Assembly: GCA_025062105.1 (NCBI GenBank)
Contig: JANXAQ010000173.1
Location: forward strand, 1-59,672
Source of the DNA: Thermoguttaceae bacterium
GTDB taxonomy: Bacteria; Planctomycetota; Planctomycetia; Pirellulales; Thermoguttaceae
Direction of reading: 5' to 3'
DNA length: 59,672 nucleotides
Shown here in pieces: positions 18,333-28,200 of this stretch; the first letter of the stretch is position 1, and the number at the start of each line of letters is the position of its first letter. The notes below the pieces were generated by a model that was not told the origin of the DNA, ran no database searches, and saw nothing but the letters and a program-made list of their open reading frames with translations. The position numbers were made by a program, and so were the translations under genes.

Positions 18333-18615
18333 CTGGCTGTTATACACATCTTTGGGATGGATTTACCCCCACAGCAGCAGCAAACGCTTGCCCCAATCAG
18401 GGGGATAAATCAACCTTTCAAAACAAGCTAACGGTTACTTTGGATAAATTGCACAATTTAGAAAAAATCGTTTAGAAGATCAGGAGGTTTTTAGTTTCAG
18501 AAAATGGTTTGTCTATATTTTCTATTTGATCCATTGTGTGTTGTTCAACGAGTTTTCCTGCTTTGCCTAAAGTGATGTCCAAGCGTCTGAATTCTAACTT
18601 GTGTATAACAGCGAG
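18333..18615. mobile_element. MITE family F with 10-bp TSD
   Basis: A 283-bp element with ends CTGGCTGTTATACACA and TGTGTATAACAGCGAG, flanked by the perfect 10-bp repeat CATGGGACGT (18323-18332 and 18616-18625). Same length as the copy at 37697-37979. Confidence 0.93.
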
Positions 18616-18696
18616 CATGGGACGTAGGGGGCGAGCTCGTCTGGAGATTCGGCCCTAGCACAATTGCCTTCAGGACTCGGACCTGCAAACAAAGGC

Positions 18697-19464
18697 TTAC
18701 GGAAGGGGTTGGCCGGCGCGGAAGGTACGTTCAGAGATTTTTCGGCCTTGCTCGTCCCAGGTAATGACTTTGCCGTCCGGAAGGCCTTGTTTGTAGTGGA
18801 CCTGAATCTTCATCTGGCCGTTGGGATACCATTCGGTAACTGGGCCCTCCAGTTGGTTGTGGGCGTACGTTTCTTCCCGAATTTTTTGGCCTTGTTCGTT
18901 CCAGGTGATCCATTTTCCGTGGCGTTGACCGGCCCGATATTCCTCCTGGCGGATAGGTTTATCGGGCTGCCCCTGGCTCCAATAGGTCCACAGCCCGTCC
19001 AACTGGCCATCTTTATAGGTACCCATCTTGGCTTTTGAGCCATCTTCGTAGTAGTAGGTCCACTCGCCCACTCGTTTACCGTCCTCATATCGGCCTTCGC
19101 AGAACTTTTGACCGTTGGGGTGCCATTCGGTATAAGGACCATGGTTAACAGTAGAGTTGTCGCTAAAGTATTTGACGGTCCTTCGGATGCGGAGTTTGCC
19201 GTCAGGAAACTTTTCCTCCAGGGTGCGAATATCCACTAGCTTCGGCGGCGGGATGGAAGGATCGACCTTGGGTTTCGGTTCTAGAAGTTTCTTTAGGTCC
19301 AGTTCAGAAACTGTGGGCGAATCTGGAGGGGGCGGAGTTTGTTTTTCCTGTTCGAGCCGTTCTTGTTCCGCAAAAAACTCTTTCGCTCTGTCTTTGCCGC
19401 AACCACCGCTTATTCCTACCCCAATCACCATGCTCAGAACAAAAATCCTATAATAAAATCTCAT
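18697..19464 (-). CDS. MORN-like repeat (YwqK-type) lipoprotein
   Basis: A 255-aa protein with a lipoprotein signal (MRFYYRIFVLSMVIGVGISGGCGKD, Cys near residue 23), a proline-rich linker, and then about six MORN-variant repeats from residue 105 on: GPYTEWHPNGQ, GEWTYYYEDGSK, GLWTYWSQGQ, GKWITWNEQGQ, GPVTEWYPNGQ and GKVITWDEQGR. Databases often label this family a YwqK toxin-antitoxin antitoxin; the lipid anchor and lack of a toxin partner argue for an envelope-located beta-hairpin repeat protein instead. The start at 19464 is chosen from the signal peptide and AGGAG upstream. Confidence 0.88.
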   Translation of the reverse strand: MRFYYRIFVLSMVIGVGISGGCGKDRAKEFFAEQERLEQEKQTPPPPDSPTVSELDLKKLLEPKPKVDPSIPPPKLVDIRTLEEKFPDGKLRIRRTVKYFSDNSTVNHGPYTEWHPNGQKFCEGRYEDGKRVGEWTYYYEDGSKAKMGTYKDGQLDGLWTYWSQGQPDKPIRQEEYRAGQRHGKWITWNEQGQKIREETYAHNQLEGPVTEWYPNGQMKIQVHYKQGLPDGKVITWDEQGRKISERTFRAGQPLP

Positions 19465-19581
19465 TCCCCGGTGCTCCTGGGAGGCGACAGAGGTTCCATC
19501 TGCGGGAGGCAAGAAGCCCTATGAGGGCTTCCTTTTGAATTGTTGCATATCCGGATGCTTCCGTCTATGGAAACCCCCTCA

Positions 19582-19733
19582 GCTCGACTTTGCCACTTTC
19601 CAGAGCGCAGCCCCTTTTGGGATGTGTCCTAACCCTTTAAAGATATTGAAGTTTGGCAATTTGCTGAACAGAGGATCCTCAAAGCATAACTCTCTGAAAT
19701 AAAAGAAGTTACAAAAATTGGCAAAAGTTGAGC
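19582..19733. mobile_element. MITE family A
   Basis: Ends GCTCGACTTTGCCACTTT and GGCAAAAGTTGAGC. Flanking triplets TCA and TGA both fit TNA but are not identical, so either one base has changed or the element arrived by recombination. Confidence 0.9.
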
Positions 19734-19937
19734 TGAGAGGGGCAGCCGGAGTGGCGAGGTAGTTTTTGTGTATAACCAAAACAGGGGGCAATGTTACCCT
19801 CTTATGTTGCGTTGTAAGAACCTTCCTCAGAAAATCCCTGCTGGTCTCTACTTTTTCTGTTTTTGCTGGGGTCAAAAGAGATTTTGTGCCTAACCCGTAA
19901 AAAGGGGGGTATTGCGTCTTTGCTATTCTACTCCCAT

Positions 19938-19967
19938 AAAAAAAGGGCCACCGCCGGAGCGGAGCCC
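19938..19967 (-). terminator. Intrinsic terminator, minus strand
   Basis: On the minus strand GGGCTCCGC-TCCG-GCGGTGGCCC forms an imperfect GC stem followed by TTTTTTTAT. It lies about 200 bases after the HU gene stop and probably ends that transcript. Confidence 0.6.
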
Positions 19968-20166
19968 TCTGACCAACTCTTTGGGCTGGCACCATCCCAA
20001 TAGAGCGAAAGGTCCAAATCCTTATTCCTCATTCCTCTAAGGATATCTTGTGAGTAAGGATACCCTTAGCAAAGGTGGGCTGGGTTGCCCATCTGCTCAT
20101 ACCCCCCTAGCTCGTCCAAAAATCGAGGGACTTTGAAAGGGAAAGCCAAAGCCGACAAGAAGGTAG

Positions 20167-20490
20167 CTATTTCACCATATCTTTGAGGGCCTTCAAAGGC
20201 CGCACCCGTACGCGCACTGTAGCCGGTTTGGCCGGGATGTCGCGGATTTCGCCGGTGAAAGGATTTCGGACCCCTTTGCGGGCCTTTTGGGCGGGCACCT
20301 TCTTTTTGACAATTTTGACCAATCCCGGCAGGGTAAAGATGCCCGGTCCCTTGAGAGCCTTTCTAATCTCTTCGGTCAATGCATCCAGGACCGCCGTAAC
20401 CTGTTTACGCGTCAGTTGGGTGGCTTCGGCAATGTTGCCAATGATCTGACTTTTGGTGGGCGATTTTGCCGTAGTGGCTGCTTTGGCCAT
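20167..20490 (-). CDS. HU-family DNA-binding protein
   Basis: A 107-aa histone-like protein. Residues about 10-107 match the HU/IHF fold: KSQIIGNIAEATQLTRKQVTAVLDALTEEIRKAL for the helical dimer part, GIFTLPGLVKIVKKKVPA for the sheet, and KGVRNPFTGEIRDIPAKPATVRVRVRPLKALKDMV for the DNA-binding arms with the conserved NPxT-like turn (here NPFTGE). The basic N-terminal tail AKAATTAKSPT is longer than in E. coli HU. The ATG at 20490 follows AAGGAGG at ideal spacing. Monocistronic, probably abundant; it should bend and compact DNA. Confidence 0.95.
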   Translation of the reverse strand: MAKAATTAKSPTKSQIIGNIAEATQLTRKQVTAVLDALTEEIRKALKGPGIFTLPGLVKIVKKKVPAQKARKGVRNPFTGEIRDIPAKPATVRVRVRPLKALKDMVK

Positions 20491-20708
20491 GGTTGCAAGT
20501 CCTCCTTGGAAAAAGCCTACATACATATAAACCTACCAGACACGTACCCTTTCCCACCCGAAAGGAAAGGCGACGGTTCATCTCGGCTAAAGACCTATTT
20601 TACGCCAAAAGAAGCGGCTTGGTATTTTCTCTCATCCAAAACGATTCGCATTTTCTCATTCCCCGGATCGCAGCAGGCCTGGAAAACCTGTTCTGAAATG
20701 GCTGTTTA

Positions 20709-21100
20709 GATTAACTTTTCCCATTCTAGGCCTCCTGCCGAAAGAAGAAAAGTCTAACTCCTTGGAATTATTGGAGTTAGGAAGTTATCGGTATTTTCTG
20801 AAAAATTACGCTTTACAGGCAGAGGCTATTGAACCAGCCCAACCACCTGGTCCATTTCTGGAGACCATTTCCGACTTCTATGCCCTGGGGGAAGAGCCTT
20901 CCAAAATCGCGTCTGGAACCTAGCGTCTTCCAACAGGGTGGGCTGCGAGGCATCCGAAGGGGCCTGGCCGGCACTCGCGGAAACCAAGCCGCTTCCAGAG
21001 CAAATTACCCCATAAAAAGGAACTTTTGTGCAACGTTTTGTGAACAATCGTTCTAACTGCTAGGAACACACCAAGTTAACAAAAACGGCAAAACTCCAGT
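20709..21100. mobile_element. MITE family A split by a 240-bp insert, TTA TSD
   Basis: Degenerate ends GATTAACTTTTCCC and GGCAAAACTCCAGT are flanked by TTA (20706-20708 and 21101-21103). The left half runs to about 20793 (CTAACTCCTTGGAATTATTGGAGTTAGGAAG) and the right half resumes near 21034 (GTGAACAATCGTTCTAAC). The insert has no TIR I can find. Confidence 0.75.
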
Positions 21101-21108
21101 TTACGCTT

Positions 21109-21185
21109 CTTACAAAATGAGGTTGTCTTTCCATTTTATAAGCGGACAAATGGCCCTTTCGCTTTCTGGGAAGTCTCATTTTCGG
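21109..21185. mobile_element. MITE-like element, family G
   Basis: Ends CTTACAAAATGA and TCTCATTTTCGG, imperfect. Shares AAAATGAG-TTGTCT and TTTTATAAGCGG-type sequence with 34751-34826. Confidence 0.5.
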
Positions 21186-21254
21186 CAGAGCCTTTTGGCC
21201 TTTTCGGATGGGTGTTGGAGCGGATCAGTCCATCCAGTAAAACTCAGTAACTTA

Positions 21255-21412
21255 GAGGCTGTCTGGAAATCAACACTTTGGGCGTTTCCCGATACGGTTT
21301 GGATGAACCAGCTCTTCTAGCAAAAGACGGGAAAAATAGGCACTTTCCGGCTGCTGGGTAATCCAGCTACGGAGCTGATTTCCCCTGGAAAAACGCCTTT
21401 CTAGACACCCTA
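21255..21412. mobile_element. MITE family C
   Basis: Left end GAGGCTGTCTGGAAA is preceded by TTA. Right end TTTCTAGACACCCTA is degenerate and is separated from the next family A element by the triplet TTC. Confidence 0.75.
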
Positions 21413-21415
21413 TTC

Positions 21416-21565
21416 GCTCGACTTTTGCCATTTTCCCTAACTTGATTTGCCTCCAATAGTTACGACGAAACCTCTTTTTGTTCACCCGATTTCCTACCTC
21501 CAATAGTTACATGGACTTGAAGCTTTGCCCATCCAGGGCGAGGCCAAAAATGGCAAAAGTCGAAC
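21416..21565. mobile_element. MITE family A
   Basis: Ends GCTCGACTTTTGCCATTTTCC and AAAATGGCAAAAGTCGAAC. Flanks TTC and TAA. Follows a family C element three bases upstream. Confidence 0.9.
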
Positions 21566-22245
21566 TAAGGAAAGTTTTTGGTAATTTTGAAGCCTGCCTG
21601 CAGTGCTTTGCTCACAAGCTGGAGAATGCTTTCGGGACAACCTCTCCGCCTGGATCCGCTCCAGCCGCATACAGAAGCTCTTCATCTCCTCCTTGCAAAA
21701 GCAGGAACCCAGTTCACCAAAAGACCGACGAAAAAATAAATCTGGCTTCCAGCTTGTGCGGGAAGCAGCCTGGATTCCTCCTGGCATGGCAGTAATAAGC
21801 AGTAATAAATGGAGCAGTAATAAATGGAAAGGTACCTTCTAGACCGATAAACCTCCCGCATTCGGCGGAAGCGTTACCTAGGCCCAAAACGGTTCTGCTG
21901 ATTTGGCACCGAGGAAAAAGCCCGTTTATCTGTTCGGCTAGAATATTGCCGATTTCTCCCCCTACTTTCTCCTTAGGCCGGAAAGGCCAAAAGGCTGATT
22001 CTCCATAGGGAAGATAGGGAATCGGAGTGGACACCGCACACTTCCTTCTTTTTTTATCCTTTTAGTTAGTAGTTTGTGGTGATTTATGGCATTTTTTTCG
22101 AAAATTGCAAGAGGCGGTCCCCAGAAATTCCCAAAAATTCTCAAAAATTTTGTATTTTCTCAGCCAGGCGGAGTGGACTTATTCTTTCCTCTCATCCCCA
22201 CCGTAGAGGCTTAGCCCAGCGGGGCCAACCTGCTCCTGCCCTTTG

Positions 22246-22349
22246 GCATTGGTATCTACATAATCGATTTTCTCTACAGGATGTTGGGAGCTCGCCACCC
22301 GGATCACCCCCACCTATTGCATGTCCGGGAAGATGTGTGGATACCAATG
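22246..22349. mobile_element. MITE family E with 8-bp TSD
   Basis: A 104-bp element with ends GCATTGGTATCTACATAA and GTGTGGATACCAATG, flanked by GCCCTTTG (22238-22245 and 22350-22357). Confidence 0.88.
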
Positions 22350-22489
22350 GCCCTTTGCAGGAAAGGCTGGGGCCCATGCTCAAAATGCCCTCCGCCCGGC
22401 TCCCAGCCCCTCATCCAACGAGCAAGCTGGCCATACCTACTACCCAGCGTCTAATAGTTCCTCTTCTAAAGCGAGGCCAACAATGAACA

Positions 22490-22671
22490 GGAACCTCTGC
22501 ATAAGTGGATGTTTTTATGCCATTTTGGCTTGGCTCCCCTAATACAACATATAGAGGTGTCAGCATTGTTAGCACCAAATATATAGTAGTTGTCCGGGTA
22601 AGACAACCGACTGACTAGAGAATCAAAAGTTAACAAAGTTCACTCTATGGTCAGGATTTTGCAGAGATTCC
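22490..22671. mobile_element. MITE family D with 4-bp TSD
   Basis: Ends GGAACCTCTGCATAAG and GGATTTTGCAGAGATTCC, flanked by AACA (22486-22489 and 22672-22675). Confidence 0.9.
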
Positions 22672-23509
22672 AACAATCGAAAAAGTCAAAAACCATCTGG
22701 AAATCCCGCTCAAACAGAAACGGACAATCTGGCGGAAAGCTTACTGGGTTTATAGAATGATTCAATAGACGTAGTTGGGATAAGAAAATAAGGTCTGGCT
22801 AATTCTGCGAGATGGGAGAAACCTCCCCTTTGGGGGGGCTATAGAGGCCAATCAGCAAACATCATCAGGAGGGGGTGCAGCTTAAATTCAGTGGGTCAAT
22901 TAGGCAAAATAGGATATCTAGATAAAACCAGCATAACTGCCGAAAAGCCAGTTTGCACTCGGAGGCTCCCCTCATAGAACGGCCTACGCTGAGAGAAAAC
23001 AAGCCTAACTGTCGGAAATCCAGCTTTGCCCAGCAGCTACCCATTTTATCCCGAATATGGAGACCTAACTTCTTTTGGAGAAAGTCATAGCTTCTAGCAC
23101 GGGAATCTGGTGCTTTTTGTCTCTGGAGATGCCAGGCCCAGGCAGTTGGACGAGACTGGGCATTAACGATCCTCCCCTTCCCTTTCTTAACGGACCACAA
23201 AAAATCAGCCCCTCCCTCTGGATACTTTTTGGTAGAAACATTCCCCTGGAAGAGGTAAAATACAGGTAATTTCCATAAAGTGCCGGGCCAGGGCCCAGAA
23301 TCCGGTACTAGGGTGCTGGCAAGGGAATTCCTGGGGAGTTCAGGTTTACAACTAGGTATGCCCAGCCTGGGGTATATTTTTGGTAAGCTGTTTGGACCCT
23401 TCCGCTACCCCAGAGATTGGAAAGCGGAAACTTATGGAACTGGATAGGGGCTGGTGGTTTCGACGTATTTTTCCTGCATTCCCTCCTCTCAGCTAGAAAG
23501 GAGCACCAG

Positions 23510-24337
23510 ATGGGCACTGGTGTTCGGATAGCCTTGCTGGTCGGGGCCATCGGTCTGGTGCTGCCCGCCCTAGGAGCGGAAGCCCCCCCATGGGCACCGT
23601 ATCATCCCTGGGGGAGTTTTTCACCAGGCGTTTGGAAAACAGTCCGTGTGGTTACCGAATCGTTAGATGAGCATGGTCGGCCCACCAGCATTAGCACTAC
23701 CGAAACTACCACCACCTTGACAGCCAGGGATGCTCAGGGCATTACCCTGCTAGTAGAAGCGGTGGTCGAATTGGTGGATAAGCGCTTGACGGTGCTGCCG
23801 CGGAGCGTGCGGCAAGACTATTTCGGTCTTTCGGCCGGGCACCCGTTGCAAGTCAAATTCGTCGGCAAAACCCAGCTGGAATTGGAAGGCCAACGCTTAC
23901 CGGTTCAAGTCCACCAAGCGGAAGAGACCACCCCGAATGGCCGTACCGTAACTAAAATCTACTTTTCCGATCGAGTTCCGCCGTATGTGCTTCGGCGGGA
24001 GACCCGCTGCATGGATACGGCAGGCAATCTGTTGGCGGAAACCATTTCCAGCGTGGTAGCGGTGGGACTGCCATGGAAGGTGCTTTCGGAAATCCACCAG
24101 ACCGCCTTGCTCCACACTTTCCACAAAGACTCCAAGGGGACGGTGGAAACCTGGGCGATTATCAGTGCCGAAGTGCCGGGCGGGGTGGTCTCTCAGGCCT
24201 CAAAAGAATACGATCAAAGCGGCCGATTGGTACGCCGGAGCAATTTGGAACTAGTCGATTATGGGCTTCAACCTTCCGGAGAACCCAAACGTGGCCTGTT
24301 CCCACGGCTCCGGGCCAAACGGGCCCAGCGCATGTAG
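23510..24337 (+). CDS. Secreted protein of unknown function
   Basis: A 275-aa protein with a Sec signal (MGTGVRIALLVGAIGLVLPALGAEA, cleavage near residue 22-24) and a beta-rich body with alternating charged and Val/Leu residues (LTVLPRSVRQDYFGLSAGHPLQVKFVGKTQLELEGQRLPVQVHQ). I recognise no catalytic motif. The ATG at 23510 is preferred over an upstream in-frame ATG because AAAGGAG precedes it and the signal peptide begins at it. The C-terminus is basic. Probably periplasmic. Confidence 0.75.
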   Translation: MGTGVRIALLVGAIGLVLPALGAEAPPWAPYHPWGSFSPGVWKTVRVVTESLDEHGRPTSISTTETTTTLTARDAQGITLLVEAVVELVDKRLTVLPRSVRQDYFGLSAGHPLQVKFVGKTQLELEGQRLPVQVHQAEETTPNGRTVTKIYFSDRVPPYVLRRETRCMDTAGNLLAETISSVVAVGLPWKVLSEIHQTALLHTFHKDSKGTVETWAIISAEVPGGVVSQASKEYDQSGRLVRRSNLELVDYGLQPSGEPKRGLFPRLRAKRAQRM

Positions 24338-24440
24338 CGGCCATTGGCCCCCTGAAGCAGCACTTTTGCTCTAATAGCAGCCGGCCTGGAACAAAAGGCC
24401 ATCCGCTCTCTAGAACTGGCCGACCCGTTAGGAAGTCTTA

Positions 24441-24745
24441 GCTTGAGGTCTGCCATTTTTCCTAACTTGATTTGTCTCAAAGAGTTACGATAAACACTCC
24501 TTTTGTTCACCCACTGTCCTAAGAGGCTGTCTGAACATTAAGGCATCCAGCGGTTTGCCAGGACATCGCTCAGGGAATTGCCTTGGCACCACCCCTAACA
24601 ATAAGTGTTCCATTCCCATCGGAGCAAAGGACTCTCCCTACCTTCTAGGCTAAAATGCTTTTTCAGACAGCCTCAAAGTCCAATAATTCCAGGGACTTCG
24701 AACGTTCTCTCTTCGGTAGAAGAGCCAAAATGATAAAAGTCGAGC
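24441..24745. mobile_element. MITE family A carrying a nested family C element, TTA TSD
   Basis: Ends GCTTGAGGTCTGCC and TGATAAAAGTCGAGC, flanked by TTA (24438-24440 and 24746-24748). The element is interrupted after CCTAA at 24522 by a family C copy and resumes with AAAGTCCAATAATTCC. Without the insert it is about 150 bp, the family norm. Confidence 0.93.
24523..24674. mobile_element. MITE family C nested in family A
   Basis: Ends GAGGCTGTCTGAAC and GTTTTTCAGACAGCCTC-type (TTTTTCAGACAGCCTC). Flanks TAA and AAA, one base from a TAA duplication. The interior matches the inverted sequence of 48857-49011 (GCGGTTTGCCAGGACA, TTCCATTCCCATCGG). Confidence 0.9.
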
Positions 24746-25097
24746 TTAAAGAAGTGCTCCAGAAAAACTGGTCGGTCGAACAGGCGCCGGAGATGTTCTG
24801 CTTTGGTTTGCTAGAGGAGTTCGACATTCGGCAGTTGGCGGCCTTGGTGGCACCTCGGCTGGTGCGATTCCGACAACCCAGCGACCGGGCTAAAAAGGAA
24901 TTGGCCGATCTAGCCGATTGGTACCGCTTGCTAGACGCCCAGTGTAACCCCCTTACTCAGTAGGAATGTGGTAACGATTCCCCGGAATGGGGAACTGGCC
25001 ATTGCTCCCAGCCCCTCAGAGAGTGTCATCCCTGTAAAAGCAGGGATCCAGTGTAAAAAGTGGTAACACTTCAGCCAAATGGAGTGAGCTTATTTTT

Positions 25098-25252
25098 CCC
25101 TCTCCTCTGGCGGGATAGGGGAGGGTGAGGAGCAAATGATACGCACAGGTGGCCTTTTGCTCTCTCACCCGGCTTGGCCTCTGGCCAAGCCGGCCGCTCC
25201 CGCGGTGGGCAGAGGCGAGTGTGAGTGCCCCCTTATCCGGAGAGGAGAGAAA
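25098..25252. repeat. GC-rich palindromic repeat H, intergenic copies
   Basis: Contains CCCTCTCCTCTGGCGGGATAGGGGAGGGTGAGG and CTCTCACCCGGCTTGGCCTCTGGCCAAGCCGGCCGCTCCCGCGGTGGG, the same units found inside the helicase gene. It lies downstream of the RND pump gene. A CCTGTAAAAGCAGGGATCC hairpin repeat sits just upstream near 25030. Confidence 0.8.
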
Positions 25253-25280
25253 TAGGGTACATAAGTTCTAGTAGATCACT

Positions 25281-28200
25281 TTACGACACCGAAGATCTTT
25301 CGTGCGACGGCGATACTCCAGAATTCTCTTTCACCACTCCAGAAACCATACCGGACGAGCCCGATCTGTGATACAGCAGCCAATAGACCACCGGCACCAC
25401 TAGCAGGGTAAACAGCGTGGAAGCAAAGATGCCGAAGATGATCGACCAAGCCAGGCCGGAAAAGATCGGATCAAGGGTAATGACCCAGTTGCCCAGAAGC
25501 GTGGTGCCGGCGGTGGCCAGGATGGGCCGGGTTCGCACCGCCACACTTTGAATAACAGCTTCCCGGAGATCTAAGCCATATTCCCGACCGTGCCGAATAA
25601 AGTCAATAAGCACCACCGAATTCCGCACTACAATGCCTGCCAAGGCGATCATGCCGATCATGGCCGTTGCGGTGAAAAACACAGGATCGGGATAGCCGCC
25701 TACGGGCCGATTAGCAATGAGGTTCAATAGCCAAAACCCGGGCATGATGCCGATCATCGTCAGCGGGATGGCCAGCATGATTACTAGCGGCAGCAAGCGG
25801 GAGCCGGTCTCGAACATCAGGAGCACATAAATGGCTAGCAGAGCGGCCAGGAAGGCGATACCCAGATCGCGGAAGACATCCAGCGTGATTTTCCATTCAC
25901 CTTCGCCGTGCCAGACGACTTGGTAACCGGGCGGCACAGCCCAGGGGATGCCGCCGCCGGGCCGAAACCAGGTCCGCTCTTCGACAGGCCGAGGCTGGGC
26001 CGGCGCAGGTTGGCTACCGTCAGGCAGCCGATCCATCTGAATATCGACAATGGCGTCGGCCGGTGGCCGGCCTGCTACCTCACCATAGACAAAGGCCACC
26101 CGACGCAAATTTTTGTGATAGATGGTTTTTTCTTCGGTCAAAGGACGGCCTTGGGCATCGGTCTGCCGGAACTGGCCCAAAGCGCCTAACTGGATCATGT
26201 GGCCGCCCGCACCTTGCACGTACAGTTCCCGCAGATCGTCGATGGCCGAGCGGATCTGCCGCGGCAGACGAAGTTCAATCCACAGCGGATGCACTTCGCC
26301 CGGCAGGTGCAAGACGCTCACCGGCATGCCGGAAAGAGCCAGTTGCAAAGTCCGGCTGATCTGCTCGGTGGTAATGCCCGAGAGGGCGGCCTTGGCCTTA
26401 TCGGTAACAAAGATCCACTTTTCTACGTCGTCTTCGGCTGTCGAATCGACATCCACTACGCCCGGTTCCTGGCGTAGGCGATCTTCGACGATTTGAGCTA
26501 CTTTCGTCAACTCCTCGTAGGAGGCTTCTGGTGGGCCATAGACTTCGGCCGTTATGGTCGAAAGCACCGGCGGCCCAGGGGGTACTTCCACCAATTTGAT
26601 CCGGGCACCGTACTGGTTGGCAATTTCGGTCAGTTGGTCTCGAATCCGTAGCAGGAGGGTATGGGATTGCTGCGAGCGGCGTTTTTTGTGAGCCAGATTC
26701 ACCCGGATATCTGCTAGGTGCGGCCCCCGCCGTAAAAAGTAGTGCCGAACCATGCCGTTAAAATCCATCGGCGAGGCCATGCCGATGTAAGCCTGGTAAT
26801 CTTTGACTTCGTTGACGGTGGCCAAAAATTCCCCAAGCCTATGCGCCACCGTGGCCGTGCGTTCCAGGGTGGTTCCCTCCGGCATGTCGATGACGATCTG
26901 GAATTCGTTTTTGTTGTCGTAGGGGAGCATTTTGAGCGGCACCACACGGAAGGCCGGTAGCAGCAAGGAAGCTACAAATAAGCCCAGCACTGCCAAAAGC
27001 ACCAGAACGGCCAACCACCCTCGGTCCAAGATAGGTCCAAGAATCGCCCGGCTGACATAATACATCGGAAGCGTTTTCACGTCATAGGCTGGTTCTTGAC
27101 TATGGATGTCTTTTTGCAAAACGACCATCGCCATCCAAGGGGTTACCATAAAAGAGATCACTAGCGACACGAGCAAGGCCACCGGTACATTCAGCGCCAT
27201 CGGCGCCATATAAGGCCCCATCATGCCGGTGATGAACGAAAGCGGTAAGAAACTGGCAATAATGGCCAACACCGACATAACCAAAGCCGGTCGAACCTCC
27301 TGTACGGCCCGAAGCACCGCCTCTCGAGGCCTGTAGCGCCGCATTGCAAAATAGCGGGCAATGTTTTCCACGTCGGTAATCGGATCATCCACCAAAAGGC
27401 CCAGGGCCAAAATCAGGGCAAACAGGGTAACCCGATTGATGGTGTAGCCAGCCAGGTAGTTAATGAACAAAGTTATCCCATAGCAGATGGGAATAGCTAA
27501 GGCCACCACCCCAGCCGCCCGCCAACCAATAACAATGCCGATCAAACCCACCACCGTAAAGACAGCCACCACCAGGGCTTCGACCAATTCATTGACCTTT
27601 TCATTGGAGGTTTCGCCGTAGTCGCGTGTAATGCGCCAATAGACGCCTTCGGGCAGGTGCGTGGCTGCCAGTTGGTGCATACGGGCTTCCACAGCCCGGC
27701 TTACCCAGACGGCATTGGCCCCTCGGCGTTTGGCCACGGCAATATGGACTGCTGGATAGGTTTTGCCGGGACCAATCAGGCTGGCTGTCAGCTCTCCTTG
27801 TCGGTGGCTGGCGGATGAACGATCGGAGGATTGACTGCTGGCCAATCGATCTGCTATTTCGGCCTGAGTGGCCTCCTCAGTCTGCTGGGAAGACGGTGGC
27901 AGCCGGTCGAACGGATCCAACGGGTTTACAGCCGCCGGACCAAAGCCGATCCAACTATAAGTCTCCGGTTCTTCCGGCCCGTCGATGACCTGAGCCACAT
28001 CTTTTAAATACACTGGCCGGTCCTGATGGACATTGACGACCAGCTCTTGCAGTTCCAGGGCGTCCCGGACATAAGTGCCTGCTTCAACAACGAATTGGCG
28101 ATCCTGCTGCTGGAAGCTGCCGCTGCGCAATTGCACATTAGCTGCCTGCAAGGCTTGGGCTACCTGCAGAGCGGAAGTCCGCCGACTCGCTAAGGCCTGA

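Larger units (their letters stand above)
17115..18696. other. Gene-free, element-dense intergenic region
   Basis: Holds C1 and A3 joined by a shared TTA (17614-17928), D1 (18091-18280) and F1 with a 10-bp TSD (18323-18625). About 17330-17610 shows nothing I recognise beyond upstream sequence of the sigma gene. No coding frame is convincing. Confidence 0.75.
19465..20166. other. Intergenic region with a MITE A copy and a terminator
   Basis: Family A element at 19582-19733 and an intrinsic terminator at 19938-19967. The stretch 19740-19930 has no feature I can support. Confidence 0.65.
20491..23509. other. Three-kilobase gene desert filled with MITE-like elements
   Basis: Holds A5 with a 240-bp insert (20709-21100), a G copy (21109-21185), the C2-A6 pair (21255-21565), E2 (22246-22349) and D2 (22490-22671). 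21570-22240 and 22680-23500 show no gene or named repeat. Open frames up to about 110 codons occur but lack ribosome sites and family-like sequence. The minus strand of the A5 insert carries a short protein-like stretch (ending SRKWSPEMDQVVGLVQ) that could be a gene scrap. Confidence 0.7.
24353..24963 (+). pseudogene. 3' remnant of an acetylxylan-esterase/dienelactone-hydrolase-like gene, interrupted by a MITE
   Basis: The segment 24353-24440 reads SSTFALIAAGLEQKAIRSLELADPLGS, and 24749-24963 continues KEVLQKNWSVEQAPEMFCFGLLEEFDIRQLAALVAPRLVRFRQP... to a stop. The IRQLAALVAPR segment resembles the APRP region of alpha/beta hydrolases such as acetylxylan esterases, where the catalytic Asp and His follow. 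The two parts are separated by a family A element with TTA duplications; removing the element and one TTA joins them in frame (GGA AGT CTT AAA GAA). A TGA lies just upstream of 24353 and no 5' coding part is seen, so the gene was already or is now truncated. Not likely to be functional. Confidence 0.7.

Noticed and set aside
18697-19464. YwqK-type toxin-antitoxin antitoxin
   Set aside because: The product is a lipoprotein with MORN-like repeats and there is no toxin gene beside it; the label derives from loose family naming.
20103-20140. AGCTCGTCCAAAAATCGAGG as another A element
   Set aside because: Only one end-like motif is present and no second TIR or interior sequence follows.
21478-21795. 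105-codon open frame
   Set aside because: It starts inside a MITE A copy, overlaps repeat sequence, has no ribosome site and no protein-like composition.
23075-23269. Short open frame upstream of the secreted protein gene
   Set aside because: No ribosome site, no conserved feature; similar sequence at 34163-34411 suggests repeat translation.
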